This document shows positions 11,213 through 24,900 of a stretch of 34,506 nucleotides of DNA, in pieces. Positions within the stretch are counted from its first letter, which is position 1; the number at the start of each line of letters is the position of its first letter. The stretch is from Fonticula alba (Eukaryota; Opisthokonta; Rotosphaerida; Fonticulaceae): positions 1,345,133-1,379,638 of the forward strand of contig NW_009242973.1 of assembly GCF_000388065.1 (NCBI RefSeq). Reading direction: 5' to 3'. The notes beneath the pieces are model-generated. The model did not search any database, had not been told where the DNA came from, and was given only the letters and a program-made list of their open reading frames with translations. The position numbers and the translations under genes were made by a program.

Positions 11213-11369
11213 CCTCTCTCTCTCTCTCTCCCGCTCGACTCGTCCCCTCAGGTTCCTGAGCCAGCTCCGTGGCGCTTACATCAACGCCGATAGCGGTAGC
11301 GCCGGCCCTGAGAAGGCCTCGGGCAAGTCGTCAGCCACCGCCAAGCCGACTGCCTCCAAGCGCAAGTGA
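10338..11369 (+). CDS. PKR1: Pkr1-like V-ATPase assembly factor (ER membrane)
   Basis: Two exons, 10338-10990 and 11252-11369, give 256 aa. The C-terminal core, residues about 156-225, contains an amphipathic start (GFFSDIVYSAFHPGINP), a first membrane segment at about 174-196 and a second at about 200-218, ending WFLSQLRG. This is the layout of yeast Pkr1 (FF..L......PG..P, two membrane helices, W-F), an ER protein needed for assembly of the V-ATPase membrane sector. Yeast Pkr1 is about 120 aa; here about 150 hydrophilic N-terminal residues are added, Ser/Lys/Pro/Ala-rich with repeated AKAATP units (about 114-135). The start codon sits in CACAGCTATGG after a pyrimidine-rich leader. The Trp codon is split across the intron. 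The 261-nt intron is in frame and stop-free, so an unspliced reading of 343 aa exists. Confidence 0.8.
11060..11238 (+). repeat. Pyrimidine repeat (TCTGTC/TCTC) inside the PKR1 intron
   Basis: The intron 10991-11251 is mostly TCTGTC hexamers followed by TCTC and CCCTCT units up to its CAG acceptor. In the PKR1 frame it would read as a Leu-Ser repeat, an artefact of the composition. Confidence 0.85.
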
Positions 11370-12058
11370 GTCCCACGCTTCCCGCCCCTCCCCCCCTCCC
11401 CCCTCCTCCTCCTCCTCCTTCTCTAGCGTGTGTATAGGCGCTCCCCCCTCTCCATCCCCCTTTGTCTTCAGCCCCAGTTCTCTTCACACTTCGCCCTCCC
11501 CCCACTCCCCTGTCTCCATCCCTGCCTATCCCGTCGGAGCCACTCCCCTCCCCCGCCAGCGTTCACAGTTACCACCCGCCCCCTCGTGTCGTCTATCGGC
11601 GGCGCGCATCACGCGGCGTGCATGTGTGGATGTCTGTGCGTAGACGTGAGAAGGGAAGCAAGAGAGCAGGCGGGCCATTTAGTGTGACAGTGCCCCATTC
11701 AAAGAAAAACAGCAGCAACAAACACCACCCTTGTCCTTGTGTCCAGGCTCCCTCCCCCCTTTTTCCGCAACACATCGGGAAGGATGTGCGGTGACCACAA
11801 AAATAGACCTTGCATCTTTTGATGCTCGTGTGTGTGTGTGTGTGTATGCATGCGCATGTCTGCAGTTTTCTTTCACCACCGCGCGTGCACACACGCACGC
11901 ACACACATATGCACAGGCACACGCACATGCACATGCACGCATATTCTCCCCTCTCCTGCAGATGTGTTTCTTGAAAAGGGCAGAGGCGCAAGGGAGGGGG
12001 AAGGCGGGACGCAAAAATGCAAGGCATTGCGGAAGCAGGACCCTCTTCTCTATTTGCA
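11370..12058. other. Intergenic between convergent PKR1 and RING genes
   Basis: About 690 nt where the 3' ends of the two genes face each other. It contains CT-rich and CA/GT-rich stretches and a perfect short hairpin, GCATC-tttt-GATGC, at 11812-11825. No gene is recognised. Confidence 0.5.
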
Positions 12059-13705
12059 CTAGTTGTCCACCGTGAAGCGCTGACGCTTGCGCGGAGAGGT
12101 ATAGGAGGCATCGAAGTGGGCCGTGGGAAGCGCGACATGCTCCCCGGGGGGGTCGCCCATGTCGTCGTCCTCCTCAGCCGAGTAGTTGAAGTCCTCGTCG
12201 GAGGGGGACCGCGAATCCCGGTCAGATACATCCCCCAGCATGGTCCCGGCAACAAACTCTGCCCGGTCACTTGCAGCCTGGGGGTTGTGCTCGTCGGCGG
12301 GCGAGTCTTCGAAGCTCAGCTCAATGTCTGATGGGTCTTCCCACCCGGCGCCGGCCGCGCCCTCGTCTGGGCTGATGGCATCATCCATACGAGGCACCGG
12401 GTGGAATTCCGGTGTACTGGAATCGACCGCCCACTCCGCGATCGAGGGGGAGTCCTCCTGCTGTGGCGGCTGCCGCCGATGTTGTTCCTGCGCTTCCCGG
12501 GCCTCTTCCGTGCCCTGCCCCGTCCCCGACGCGACGGGGTGCCCGGTCTCGAGCTCGGACATGCTGTTCTCGGCGGCAAGCGGGTACATAGGGCTCGCCG
12601 GGGGGCGAACCGCGCGACTGGGGACGAGTGTCCCCCTGGCCTCGACAGCGGCAGCGGCAGCAGCATCAACGACAGCGCCCGACCGGGTGCCCTCCTCTTC
12701 ATCATCAATCAGCGAGAGTTCAATCTCGACTCCGGGCCCGGGCGGGGTTTGCCGGATGGAGACCACCTCATCTGGCGAGGAGATGTCCACCGCCTCATTG
12801 GGTCCAGGGATGTGTGTCCCCCGCGGGCGTGGGCGCGGGCGAGGGCGTGCCACCGCCACCGCCGCAGCCGCGGCCGCCGCCGCCACCGTCGCGCTGTCAT
12901 CCTCGGAGTGGTCTGTGCGGCTGCGAACGTGTGAGGCCAGCACAGTGGTGCGGGCATTGGGCGGCGCCTGGTCCAGGAACAGACGAATGCAGTTCCGATA
13001 TGAAATGGGCTCCCGGCAAATGGGGCACAGGGCCCGGGAGGTCGGGCTGGCCTGCGAGTGTCTTGGGGACGCAGCCTTCAGCAAAGCCAGCAGGCATGGC
13101 CGGCAGTAGACATGTCCACAGGGGGTGGCCATCGGCCGGCGGATGAAGGTCAAGCAAATGGAGCAATCCAACAGAAAGGCCGTCGGTCGGTCTGCCTCTT
13201 CAGCAGTCGGGGGTCTGTGGGACGAGGTTAGGAAAGGGGAAAAGGGAGAAAAAAAGAAGCCAAAACGCCCAGCCACTCAGAGACACATGTGCGGGGGCCC
13301 CTCGGGAAAGGTGGAAGCAAAGGGACGCACTTGGACGAAGCGGCCTCGGCCGCGGGAGCCATCGAAAGGCCGACATCCGCCGCCGGGGGAGAGGAGGCCG
13401 CCCCCGGGCCAGGTCGAGCTGCCCCGACATTCGGGAACGTCAGGTCGATGACCGGTGCCGGGGCCTGTCGCGAGGAGGCCGGCCCAACGCCCACACGCAT
13501 GTGTGCCGGAAGATTGTTGATATCGTTTGGATTGTCCGGGGGCGTCTGCATGTGTGTGTGTGTGTGTGTGCGTGTGTGTGTAGGGTCAGTGACAGCCGCA
13601 TCGACGGGGGGGCATGGCCGATGCAGGGCGCACAAAGAAACCCAGAACCGAGTAGTCCGGCGAGGGGGACCGACTCGGCTGGTGGTGGCGACGGCGGGGA
13701 GCCAT
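12059..13705 (-). CDS. RING-finger protein with SUMO-interaction-like motifs; possible SUMO-targeted ubiquitin ligase
   Basis: Three exons on the minus strand, 13705-13634, 13545-13331 and 13214-12059, give 480 aa. A C3HC4 RING finger covers residues 113-162: CSIC, then ATPCGHVYCRPC, then CPIC, followed by REPISYRNCIRLFL. The hydrophobic element after the last Cys pair resembles RNF4/Slx8-type RINGs. Residues 56-60, VIDLT, match the core of a SUMO-interaction motif. Further acidic hydrophobic stretches after the RING (EIELSLIDDEEE, DIELSFED) look like additional motifs. A poly-Ala run followed by RPRPRPR lies in the middle, and the C-terminus has a basic RKRQR that could be a nuclear signal. 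Together these suggest an E3 ligase that acts on SUMO-modified nuclear proteins. In RNF4 and Slx8 the RING is C-terminal, so the order differs and the call is inference. Introns use GTGCGC and GTGCGT. Confidence 0.75.
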
Positions 13706-14654
13706 GCCGGAGGAGGGGGGTGGAGGGAGGGGAGGTGGCAGAGGGCGTGAGACTGTCGGGGAGCAGGGGGGAGGGGGAGAGCGGGGGCCCGGGGGGGGGG
13801 GGGCGGGGGGGGTGGAGTGGGGAGGAGGGGGGTGGGGGGGTGGGGGTGGTGGTGGGGGGGGGTGGGGGGCGAGAGGCACTGCCGGGCCAGGGGGGAGGGC
13901 GAGATCTGGGGCCCGATGGGGGGGTGGTGGTGGTCGTGACGAGCGATTAGGGGCCGCGCCCTCCGCGGGTCCAAACCAGGTGGAACTTCAGTGGTGGAGA
14001 GCGATGGCGAGCGGCCGGTGGCGTGTGGATACGCGCATGCCCTTCCCAGACGTGTGCGCCCGTGCCGCAGGTCCCTCGAAGGTACACCCAGCCCCGGGGC
14101 CGGGTCGATCTTCGTCCCCGTCCTCCGTCTTCCGAAGATGGCGCTCTGTTCTCTGTGTCCCCTTAGATCGGCGCGGTCCGTTGGGACCGGGTCACACCAT
14201 CTCCCGGGTCACGGAGGGGCTTTTCCGTCAAAGCCCCAGTGGCGATGCGTCTTTTGTGCGAGGAACATGTGCCCCGGGGACTCTTGTTTTGGATTGCGGA
14301 CAATTCCTTTTCCGCACGGGCTGCCACCACCCAGCGGGGGGGGGGGGGGGGGGGGAGGCACCCCGGGCAGGCGAGCGTGCCCGGGGGGGGGTGTTTCCCC
14401 CCCCCCCCCCCACAAAAAGGCTAATTTCCTGGGGCCGGGGGGGGGCCAGGGGCCGCTTCCTGGGGCGTCCCCCCCCCCCCCCCCGCGTCCCCCTCACAGC
14501 TCCGAGATCCTGCTGGGCCGCCATTTCGGCCACCGCCAGATGGCGGGGCTCCGGTCCGGGACACATCCCCTTCTCCTCGGCATCGCATGCCTCCTCCTCC
14601 TCTTTCTTCTTCTTCCTCCCCCGTTGCTCCTTCCCCCCCCCCCCCTCCTCGAGC
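13706..14654. other. Divergent intergenic region between RING and PDZ genes
   Basis: About 950 nt that must hold both promoters. The first 200 nt are almost pure G on the + strand, a C/T-rich leader for the minus-strand RING gene. The last 80 nt are CTT/CCT-rich on the + strand before the PDZ start. In between are G and C runs (14337-14355, 14397-14411, 14469-14484). No TATA box is obvious. Confidence 0.5.
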
Positions 14655-15745
14655 ATGAGCGGCTACTACCCCGACAGTCACGAGGCTGACATCTGGGCCA
14701 CGACCACGGCCACGGCTGCGCCGCCGTACAACCCCGCCACCGACCCCAACATCAGCACCAGCGCCTTCGATCCGTATGCGGCTGATTTCAACCCGTGGCT
14801 GGGCACCGAGCAGGCCCGGCCGGCCAGCTCGGTCTACGGCCACGATGACCTCTCCCCTTTCGACGCCTATCCCGCACAGCCACCTCCGGCGGCGCCGGTT
14901 CCCACATCGGCGGCCAGTCCCGCTCCAGTGGCCGACCCAGGCACGCCGTACTTCCTGACGGTTGGCGCGGCGCCCGTCAGCCCCATCGCCGAGCCCGGCT
15001 ACCCCGCGCAGCCCGCCCCACAGCAGCACCTCTTCATGGCCGGTACCGCTCGGTCTCCAGGTCCCGAGGTGCCGGTCGAGCCAACCCCGGCCGCGGCATC
15101 TGGCCTCACCATGGACATGGTCCTGGCCGGGCACCATGGCGGCAAGCCCCTGGAGATTGATGAGGAGGGGTGCGTCTGGGCAAATGCCATCTCCCTGCCT
15201 GCCCGCCTTTCCATGTTGCCTGGCCGCTGACACTATTTTGCCCCAATACCGCCGCCGTCGCCAAAGGTCCCCGCTGGGCGAAACCACGCAGCACCTGATT
15301 GCCATCAACCGGTCGACCAAAACCTCTCGCCTGGGCATGGAAGTTCGCGCCACCAAGCGCAAGGGCGCGCTGGTGCTGAAGGTGTGCATCTTCCCGCCGG
15401 CCTTCCTCCCTTCCCTCCATTCATCAGGCTGTGACTCACCATCCCACCTCTGTGTCTCTTTCTTCCTCTGTCTCTCTGCCTCTCTCTCTCTCTCTCCCGT
15501 CTCGCGGTACATCTGAGCAGGTCTCCAGCGGTGGTATGGCCGCCCTGAGTGGCATTCAAAAGCTGGATCGGATCATCCAGATCGACGGCCAGAGCATCGT
15601 CGGCTGGGACCATGCACGGGTGACCAGCACCCTCCGCGCTGGCAAGTTCGAGGAGCTGCTTGTTGAGCGTTGCCGGATTGAGGACGTTGCTGTCGCCCCG
15701 GCGCCCTTCTACGCCAAGGGCCAGAAGCCGCCCAAGAAGAAGTGA
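14655..15745 (+). CDS. PDZ-domain protein
   Basis: Exons 14655-15169, 15267-15381 and 15521-15745 give 284 aa. The N-terminal 160 residues are Pro/Ala/Tyr-rich and probably disordered, with scattered NPW and SPF tripeptides. A PDZ fold spans about residues 184-262: the carboxylate-binding loop reads SRLGMEV, followed by VSSGGMAALSG, then LDRIIQIDGQSI and ARVTSTLRAG, the normal order of PDZ strands and helices. The C-terminus is basic (KGQKPPKKK). PDZ domains bind C-terminal peptides of partners; the partner cannot be told from sequence. The second intron starts GTGTGC, a variant, and the first ends AAAG. I cannot assign an orthologue; the domain is clear. Confidence 0.75.
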
Positions 15746-16134
15746 GCCCGGTCGGCATGCGCCTGCCCTTTCCTTACACATAGCTCTGCTGGCCAGCGCA
15801 CGATGTGCCTTCCATTCTGTCCACCGCTCCAGTGTGATACATTCCATGTTTTCCCAAGCCACGGGCTCGGTGTCATCACCCCCCCCCCCCCCCCCCCTGC
15901 TTTGCCAAGCAGTGAGGGGTGAACAGGGGGAGGACATAAAGGTAAAGAGACCGTGGGCATGCGCCCGCGCGGTTGACAGAGAGTATATGTATATTGGGGT
16001 GACAAGGACAGCACGCGAAGGGAGAGGGGGAGAGGGGGGAGGAGAGGGGAGAAACAGATCCCGACGTGGGCATGGGGGATTGGGGGCGCGCGGCTACCCA
16101 ACCCGGGGCAGAGATGGCACGCGGTGGCCAGGCA
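15746..16134. other. Intergenic between convergent PDZ and PRP43 genes
   Basis: 389 nt between two stop codons. It contains a C run of about 18 (15880-15898) and a G/A-rich part. No gene or conserved element is recognised. Confidence 0.5.
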
Positions 16135-19757
<3,623 letters not shown>

Positions 19758-21441
19758 GACTCTCAGGCGGGTACGGGCGGCTGTGTATGCGACAGCGGGC
19801 GAAGGTGCGGACAGTGGCAAGAGGGGGGGGGGGGGGGGGATCGAAAAGGGAGGAGGGTTGGGGGGGGAGGGGGCAAGAGAGGGGGAAAGGGGGAGAGGGA
19901 GAGGCACTGTGTCAGCATCTTGGAGCCGGAGGAACGATGGCATGGCTCGCCAAGAGGTGCCAGCAGGCCAGTGCACCTCCGGCAGGAGACGCACACACAT
20001 CCCGCTGCCGGAGGTACAGGCGGTCGCCCCCCCCCCCCCTCCCCCCCCCCATCTGCCGGCCCTCGCCCGCTCAATCGTGACGCCATCCTGCCTGCGGGTC
20101 CGGGGCGGGGCGGTCCAACCGGGCCGTCGCCGCGCTTGGCGCCCCGCACGTCGGGGGAACAAAGAGGGGCCGAGTCCCCTCTCACCTTTGGGTGTGATGG
20201 TCCTCTGCCGGGCGGGGCGCCAGCGCCATGCGGAGTAGCGAGACGGAGCAGACACTGAGATAGGTGCCAACGTGTGTGGCGTGATATGCAAACAACATTA
20301 GCCGACCACGGGACACACCTGATTTTGCATATGACGTGTCACCGCGCTCTTCGCCTGGCAAACTCGCCGGCCGCCGGCCGGCTGCCGTTCCTCCTGGCTT
20401 GCGGGGCCGAAGTGTCGAGGGCCTAGTGTTGTTTTCTTTTCCTTTCCCTTTTTTACATAGATGTTGGCCCCTGCAGATCGCGCGGCGTCTCAGATCTTGG
20501 AGCACCTGGCCCAGCCGCCCTGAGATTGAGGGGTATTCCGGACCGATGGGCCTTCGTCAGGGTCGCCCAGCCGGGGGGGGGGGGGGGGGGCAAGGTGCGA
20601 GTCACCCGGGCGGGCCTCAGGGTCTGGGGATGGTTTTGGCGCCAAGACGGCGTGACTGGCGCCCCTGCGGCTGCCCACCACGCCGGGACCTGCTGCCACA
20701 AGGCGCGAAGGGGCGAGCTCACCCTGCCCGGGGTCCGGCGATGTGGCGTCCTCCAGCCCGCCCCGCCCCGGGGTGCTCTGAGGGGTGGGGGTGGGGGGCG
20801 GGCGGAGGGCAGTTGTCTCCGAGTCCCGATGCATCCCCCGGTGTCGATCCTTAATTTCTCCACCTGCCGAGGCGATTGCCGAGCAAGCTGGACGCGGGGG
20901 TGTTCCCCTTTTCCAGGACCCCCACTGCCTTTCCAAGTTGGGGCAGTGCACCCGGGTGGCCCCCGGCTGTCAACGCCGCTGGTCTCTACGTCCTTCGCGT
21001 CGGCTCTCGGCCCCCCTCCCCCCTCCCCCTGGCCGGGGCGCCTAGGGACAGGCCGGGTTCTGTTACCGGGGACTTGGGAGCTCGCACCGGCCTAAGTGTG
21101 CCGGCTGGCGGCGCCTGGCTCTCGCGGCTCGGCCGGATGGTGGCTCACCGGCGTCGGTGTTTGGCTCGCCCCGAAGCGATCTTCCCCGGGGGCTCTTTCA
21201 CCATGGCAGGCGGGGAGCGCCGAGACTGCGCTGGCGAGGCGAAGCATACGTGCGTGCCAGCGGGACGATCGTTTCCGTACCGTGGGCAAGGGCAAAGGCG
21301 TGAGGCGGCCAGGGCACCCCATGGCCGGGCCCTCAAAACGCCTATCCGCCTCTGCACGCAAGGTGCCCCGGTGAGCCAACACCGGCTTCCTTGGCCGGAG
21401 CTGGTGCTATTCACGGGTCGCTCCTTTGTAAAGGCGTGAGC

Positions 21442-21472
<31 letters not shown>

Positions 21473-21952
21473 CGTGCTTTGTGAATGTGCGCCGTGGATG
21501 TGTCCGGCGGGTGTGCTGAAACACACGCGGCCCGACAACCTGGCTCCGTCTAGACTGGCGCGAGTGCCCTTGCCCACGGCCGTTCGAGCCCCTCTGCCCA
21601 GCATGGCACGTGCACACGGCGAGATAGGCCCGCGGGTGTGCCCCCTCCAGAGAGGGTATGCAAACTCTGGATCCCCCCCCCCCCCCCCCCCCCGGGCCTC
21701 ACCCGTCCTCGTATCGCCTCGCACCGCGCCAACGTACACAATACCCTGCCTCGCTGCCTCTCGCTCCCGCCTCTGTTCCCCTGCCTCTCTCTCTCTCTCC
21801 CTCTCGCGCTCTCTCTCGCTCTCGCTCGGTCACTGTCTCGCGCGTTCTTGGCCCTTGCGCTTACTAACGCCAGGCCCCCCCCCCCGTCCCTCCCGGGCGC
21901 CGCCGGACGCATTTCCCTGCTCCCTTGTAAAGCAGCCCCCCCCCCACTGGCC
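19758..21952. other. 2.2 kb divergent intergenic region between PRP43 and the kexin gene
   Basis: Holds both promoters. Next to PRP43 (19760-19915) is a C/T-rich leader read on the minus strand; next to the kexin start (21740-21850) is a CT-rich leader on the + strand. A near-perfect 13-bp inverted repeat lies at 20280-20336. A pyrimidine tract with TACATAG at 20430-20460 precedes a 20-codon frame (20461-20523), which I do not consider a gene. GT repeat at 21445-21464 and C20 at 21675-21694. No RNA gene is recognised. Confidence 0.5.
20280..20336. promoter_or_regulatory. Inverted CGTnATATGCAAA sites, candidate transcription-factor element
   Basis: CGTGATATGCAAA at 20280-20292 and the reverse complement of CGTCATATGCAAA at 20324-20336 differ by one base and are separated by 31 nt. 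They are AT-rich in GC-rich DNA, about 525 nt upstream of the PRP43 start codon. ATGCAAA resembles the octamer bound by POU/homeodomain proteins, but the actual factor is unknown. Confidence 0.4.
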
Positions 21953-24900
21953 ATGAGGGTGCTCGCAGCCCGCAGCGGCCCGGTGCTGCTGATGGCCTTG
22001 GCGACCCTGCTAATTCTCTCGGCCAGTTCATGCCAGTCTGGCGCTCGGGCCAGTGCGCTGAATGCCACGACGTCGCGCGGCCGCCGCGACCAGGAGCCCG
22101 GCCACGCCCCGAGGCAGGCCATGCCCTACAAGGTCCTCTACCCGACCGATCGGGCAGATGACGAGGAAGATGACCTCCGGCCAGGCGCGGCGCCCATCAA
22201 CCCGGGCCTACCACCCGGGCACCCGGACTACGAAGGCCTGACTGCCCGGTATGCGGTGCGGTTTTCGGCGCGGGCCTTGGCCGACGCGCGCCGGGCACGC
22301 CGGGGGATCCTGTCACAGCGGCACCTGTCGGCAGCGGCCACCCCGGAGCAGGTGCCGGCCCTGCTGGCCGGGCAGGATCTCCTGGCCCGGATGATAGCCC
22401 AGCTGGACGATCGCCAAGAGGCCGGCATGCAGCGTCGCAGCGAGGCCCTGGACCCCCAGGCGGCCCGGCAGCTCGACGAGGAGCTGGCCCAAGTCCGGCA
22501 GGCGCGCAGTGGCCTGGCCGGGGCCCGAGTCGAGCCGGTCGGGCACTTCCTTGATACGGTGGAGATCACCCTGCCCCTTGGTCTGGTGGAGAGCCAGCGC
22601 CTCGGGCGAAATGTGGTCATCGTTCGGCCCTCTCCGGCCGTGGGGGCGGACCTCCTCGGCGATGGCGGAGGCACGGGGCCCGGCGGGGCCTCAGCAACAG
22701 CAGCAGCAACGACACCACCGCCGCCGCCACCACCGGGCCAGCATTCCGTGCTGTCCTACCCGACGGTGGTCCTGACGCCGGAGCCGCCGGAGCGGGCGCC
22801 CTCCCAGAATCTGGGCGACTTCCTGCGCAGCCTTTTCACCTTCAACCGGCGTCGAGATGACATTGTCTGGTTCGAGCAGCAGGAGGCCCGGTGGCGGCAC
22901 CGCCGCGACCGCGACATCGGCGCCGACCGGGGGGAGGATCTCGCGGCCGAGGGCCAAGCCCTCAACGCGCCGGAGGCTCCGACGCCCGACAATGGGCGGA
23001 CCTTCTGGAGTGATCCCATGTGGCCGGACCAGTGGAATATCGTGCGTGTGCCGCGTGCCGGCAGCCAGTCGGGGCCGGGCTCGGGCCCGGCCGCGGGCGG
23101 GCCGCGGGGGGATCTATGAGAAGGGGCCGGGCCAAGAAGTGCATGGGGGAACATCGAGCGGGAGAGCAAGCGGCGGAGGCCCAGGGGGGAGGGCAGGGGC
23201 CTCTGGCTTCCGGGCTGGGGCGAGGCGGGCGGATGGGGGAGGCGCATGCCCCGAGACAGGCGGACGGAGGAGAGGTGTGCGTCTTGGATTGGGTTGCGCC
23301 TCGCGCTTGCCTTTTGTGCAAGCACACAAGCGCATGCGCCGTGGGGCTGTCCTGTCGCCGCTGCACCGATGCACAAGCATGCGCTTGTGCATTCTCCTCC
23401 CCGTCGAGGGGCCCGCGCATCCGACCTGCATCCCCCCAATACAGGCCCCCCTCCGGTCTCCGCTTGTGATGCCCCCCTCCCCCCCCTCTGCCTGGGACAT
23501 GCCCCGGTGGCTGGCCCTCCGCGCACTGCGGCCCCTGCGGCTGCCTCGCCCGGTCTCGCCCTCGCGCCTGCACACCACACGGACACATTGTTGACAATCG
23601 ACACCGGCATCCCCTGCGCTCTTCCTCCTTGCCCCGTAACGCCGGCCATGCAGCTGAACTACGGCCAGAAGGAGCCCACCACCCATGGGAATGATCATGG
23701 CATCATGTCCGTCTGGCGGCAGGGTATCCTCGGTGAGGGCGTCACCGTGGCCGTGGTGGACGATGGCATTGAGCACACGCACGAGGACCTCAAGGCAGCC
23801 TACGTACGTGATCCCTCTCCCTGAGAGGCGGCACATCCGCGCCAGCCTGGCAGCCGAGGCGGGTGCATGGCCCGCCCACATGTCACACACACATACATGT
23901 CACACACAGTCACAAGCCCGGGACCGAGCACGCTCGACCGCGCCTGCCGCTCTCCTCGTCCACTCCGCTTTTCATCCTGTGTCTTCTTGCTCGGGTTCTG
24001 ACCGTGTGCGTATGCCCCTATTGGTCGACGTGCCTGTCTCGTGCCGCCGTCGCTCCACTTCATACACACATGCACCCACGCACCCACACGCACACGCCCA
24101 ACCACATGTGGACAGTATCCCCAAAGCTCGTATGACTTCAACGGCAAGGATGCCGACCCCTTCCCCGGCGGGCAGTTCGACTACCATGGGACCCGGTGCT
24201 CCGGGCAAATTGCCTCGACCCCGAACAACCACATGTGCGGGGCTGGCATCGCGCCCAAGGCCCGTGTGGCGGCGCTGCGGCTGATCAGCTCGCCCACCAC
24301 CGACACCGATGAGTCGCGTGCCCTGTCGTATGCGCGGTCGGTGAATTTCATCTACAGCAACAGCTGGGGCCCGACCGATGACGGCGCCACCATGGAAGCC
24401 CCGGGGCCACTGGCCTCGCGTGCCCTCTGGGAGGGCGTGGCTTTTGGCCGCGAGCGCCGGGGAAGCATCTTTGTCTTTGCCTCCGGCAATGCGGCGCGCG
24501 TGGGCGACACATGCGACTACGATGGCTATGCCAGCTCGTTGTATGTGATGGCCATCGGGTCGATCGGCGAGCATGCCCGCACTGTTGCCTACACGGAGCC
24601 CTGCGCGTCGCTCTTTGCGGTGGCCTTTTCCTCGGGCGGTGGCGATTCGATCGTGCGTCCACATTGTGGCAATGGCAAGGGCCCGGGGAGGGGGGGGGGG
24701 GCGGAGGGAGCGTAGTTGCACGTGTGTAAGAACATCTATGTGTGTGTGTGTGTGTGGGCGGGTGTTGGCCCGGTGGCACGCCTCCTGTTTTTTACCAGCC
24801 AAGGAAGTAGGCTTTGCACGCGTGGCAGGGCCAACGGGCGGGCCACCGGCCGGTCCAAAACTGACACACCCACGCACACATGCACGCCGGCGTACACGTC

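Noticed and set aside
11812..11825. GCATC-tttt-GATGC hairpin as a terminator
   Set aside because: Rho-independent terminators do not end RNA polymerase II transcripts, and the stem is only five base pairs. Kept only as a note in the intergenic entry.
13704..15230. 508-codon open frame joining the RING-PDZ intergenic region to the PDZ protein
   Set aside because: The first 317 codons are Gly/Arg-rich translation of G runs; the PDZ gene has a good ATG at 14655 after a pyrimidine-rich leader.
20461..20523. Short frame after a TACATAG acceptor-like site
   Set aside because: Twenty codons only, no matching exon found on either side and no family similarity.
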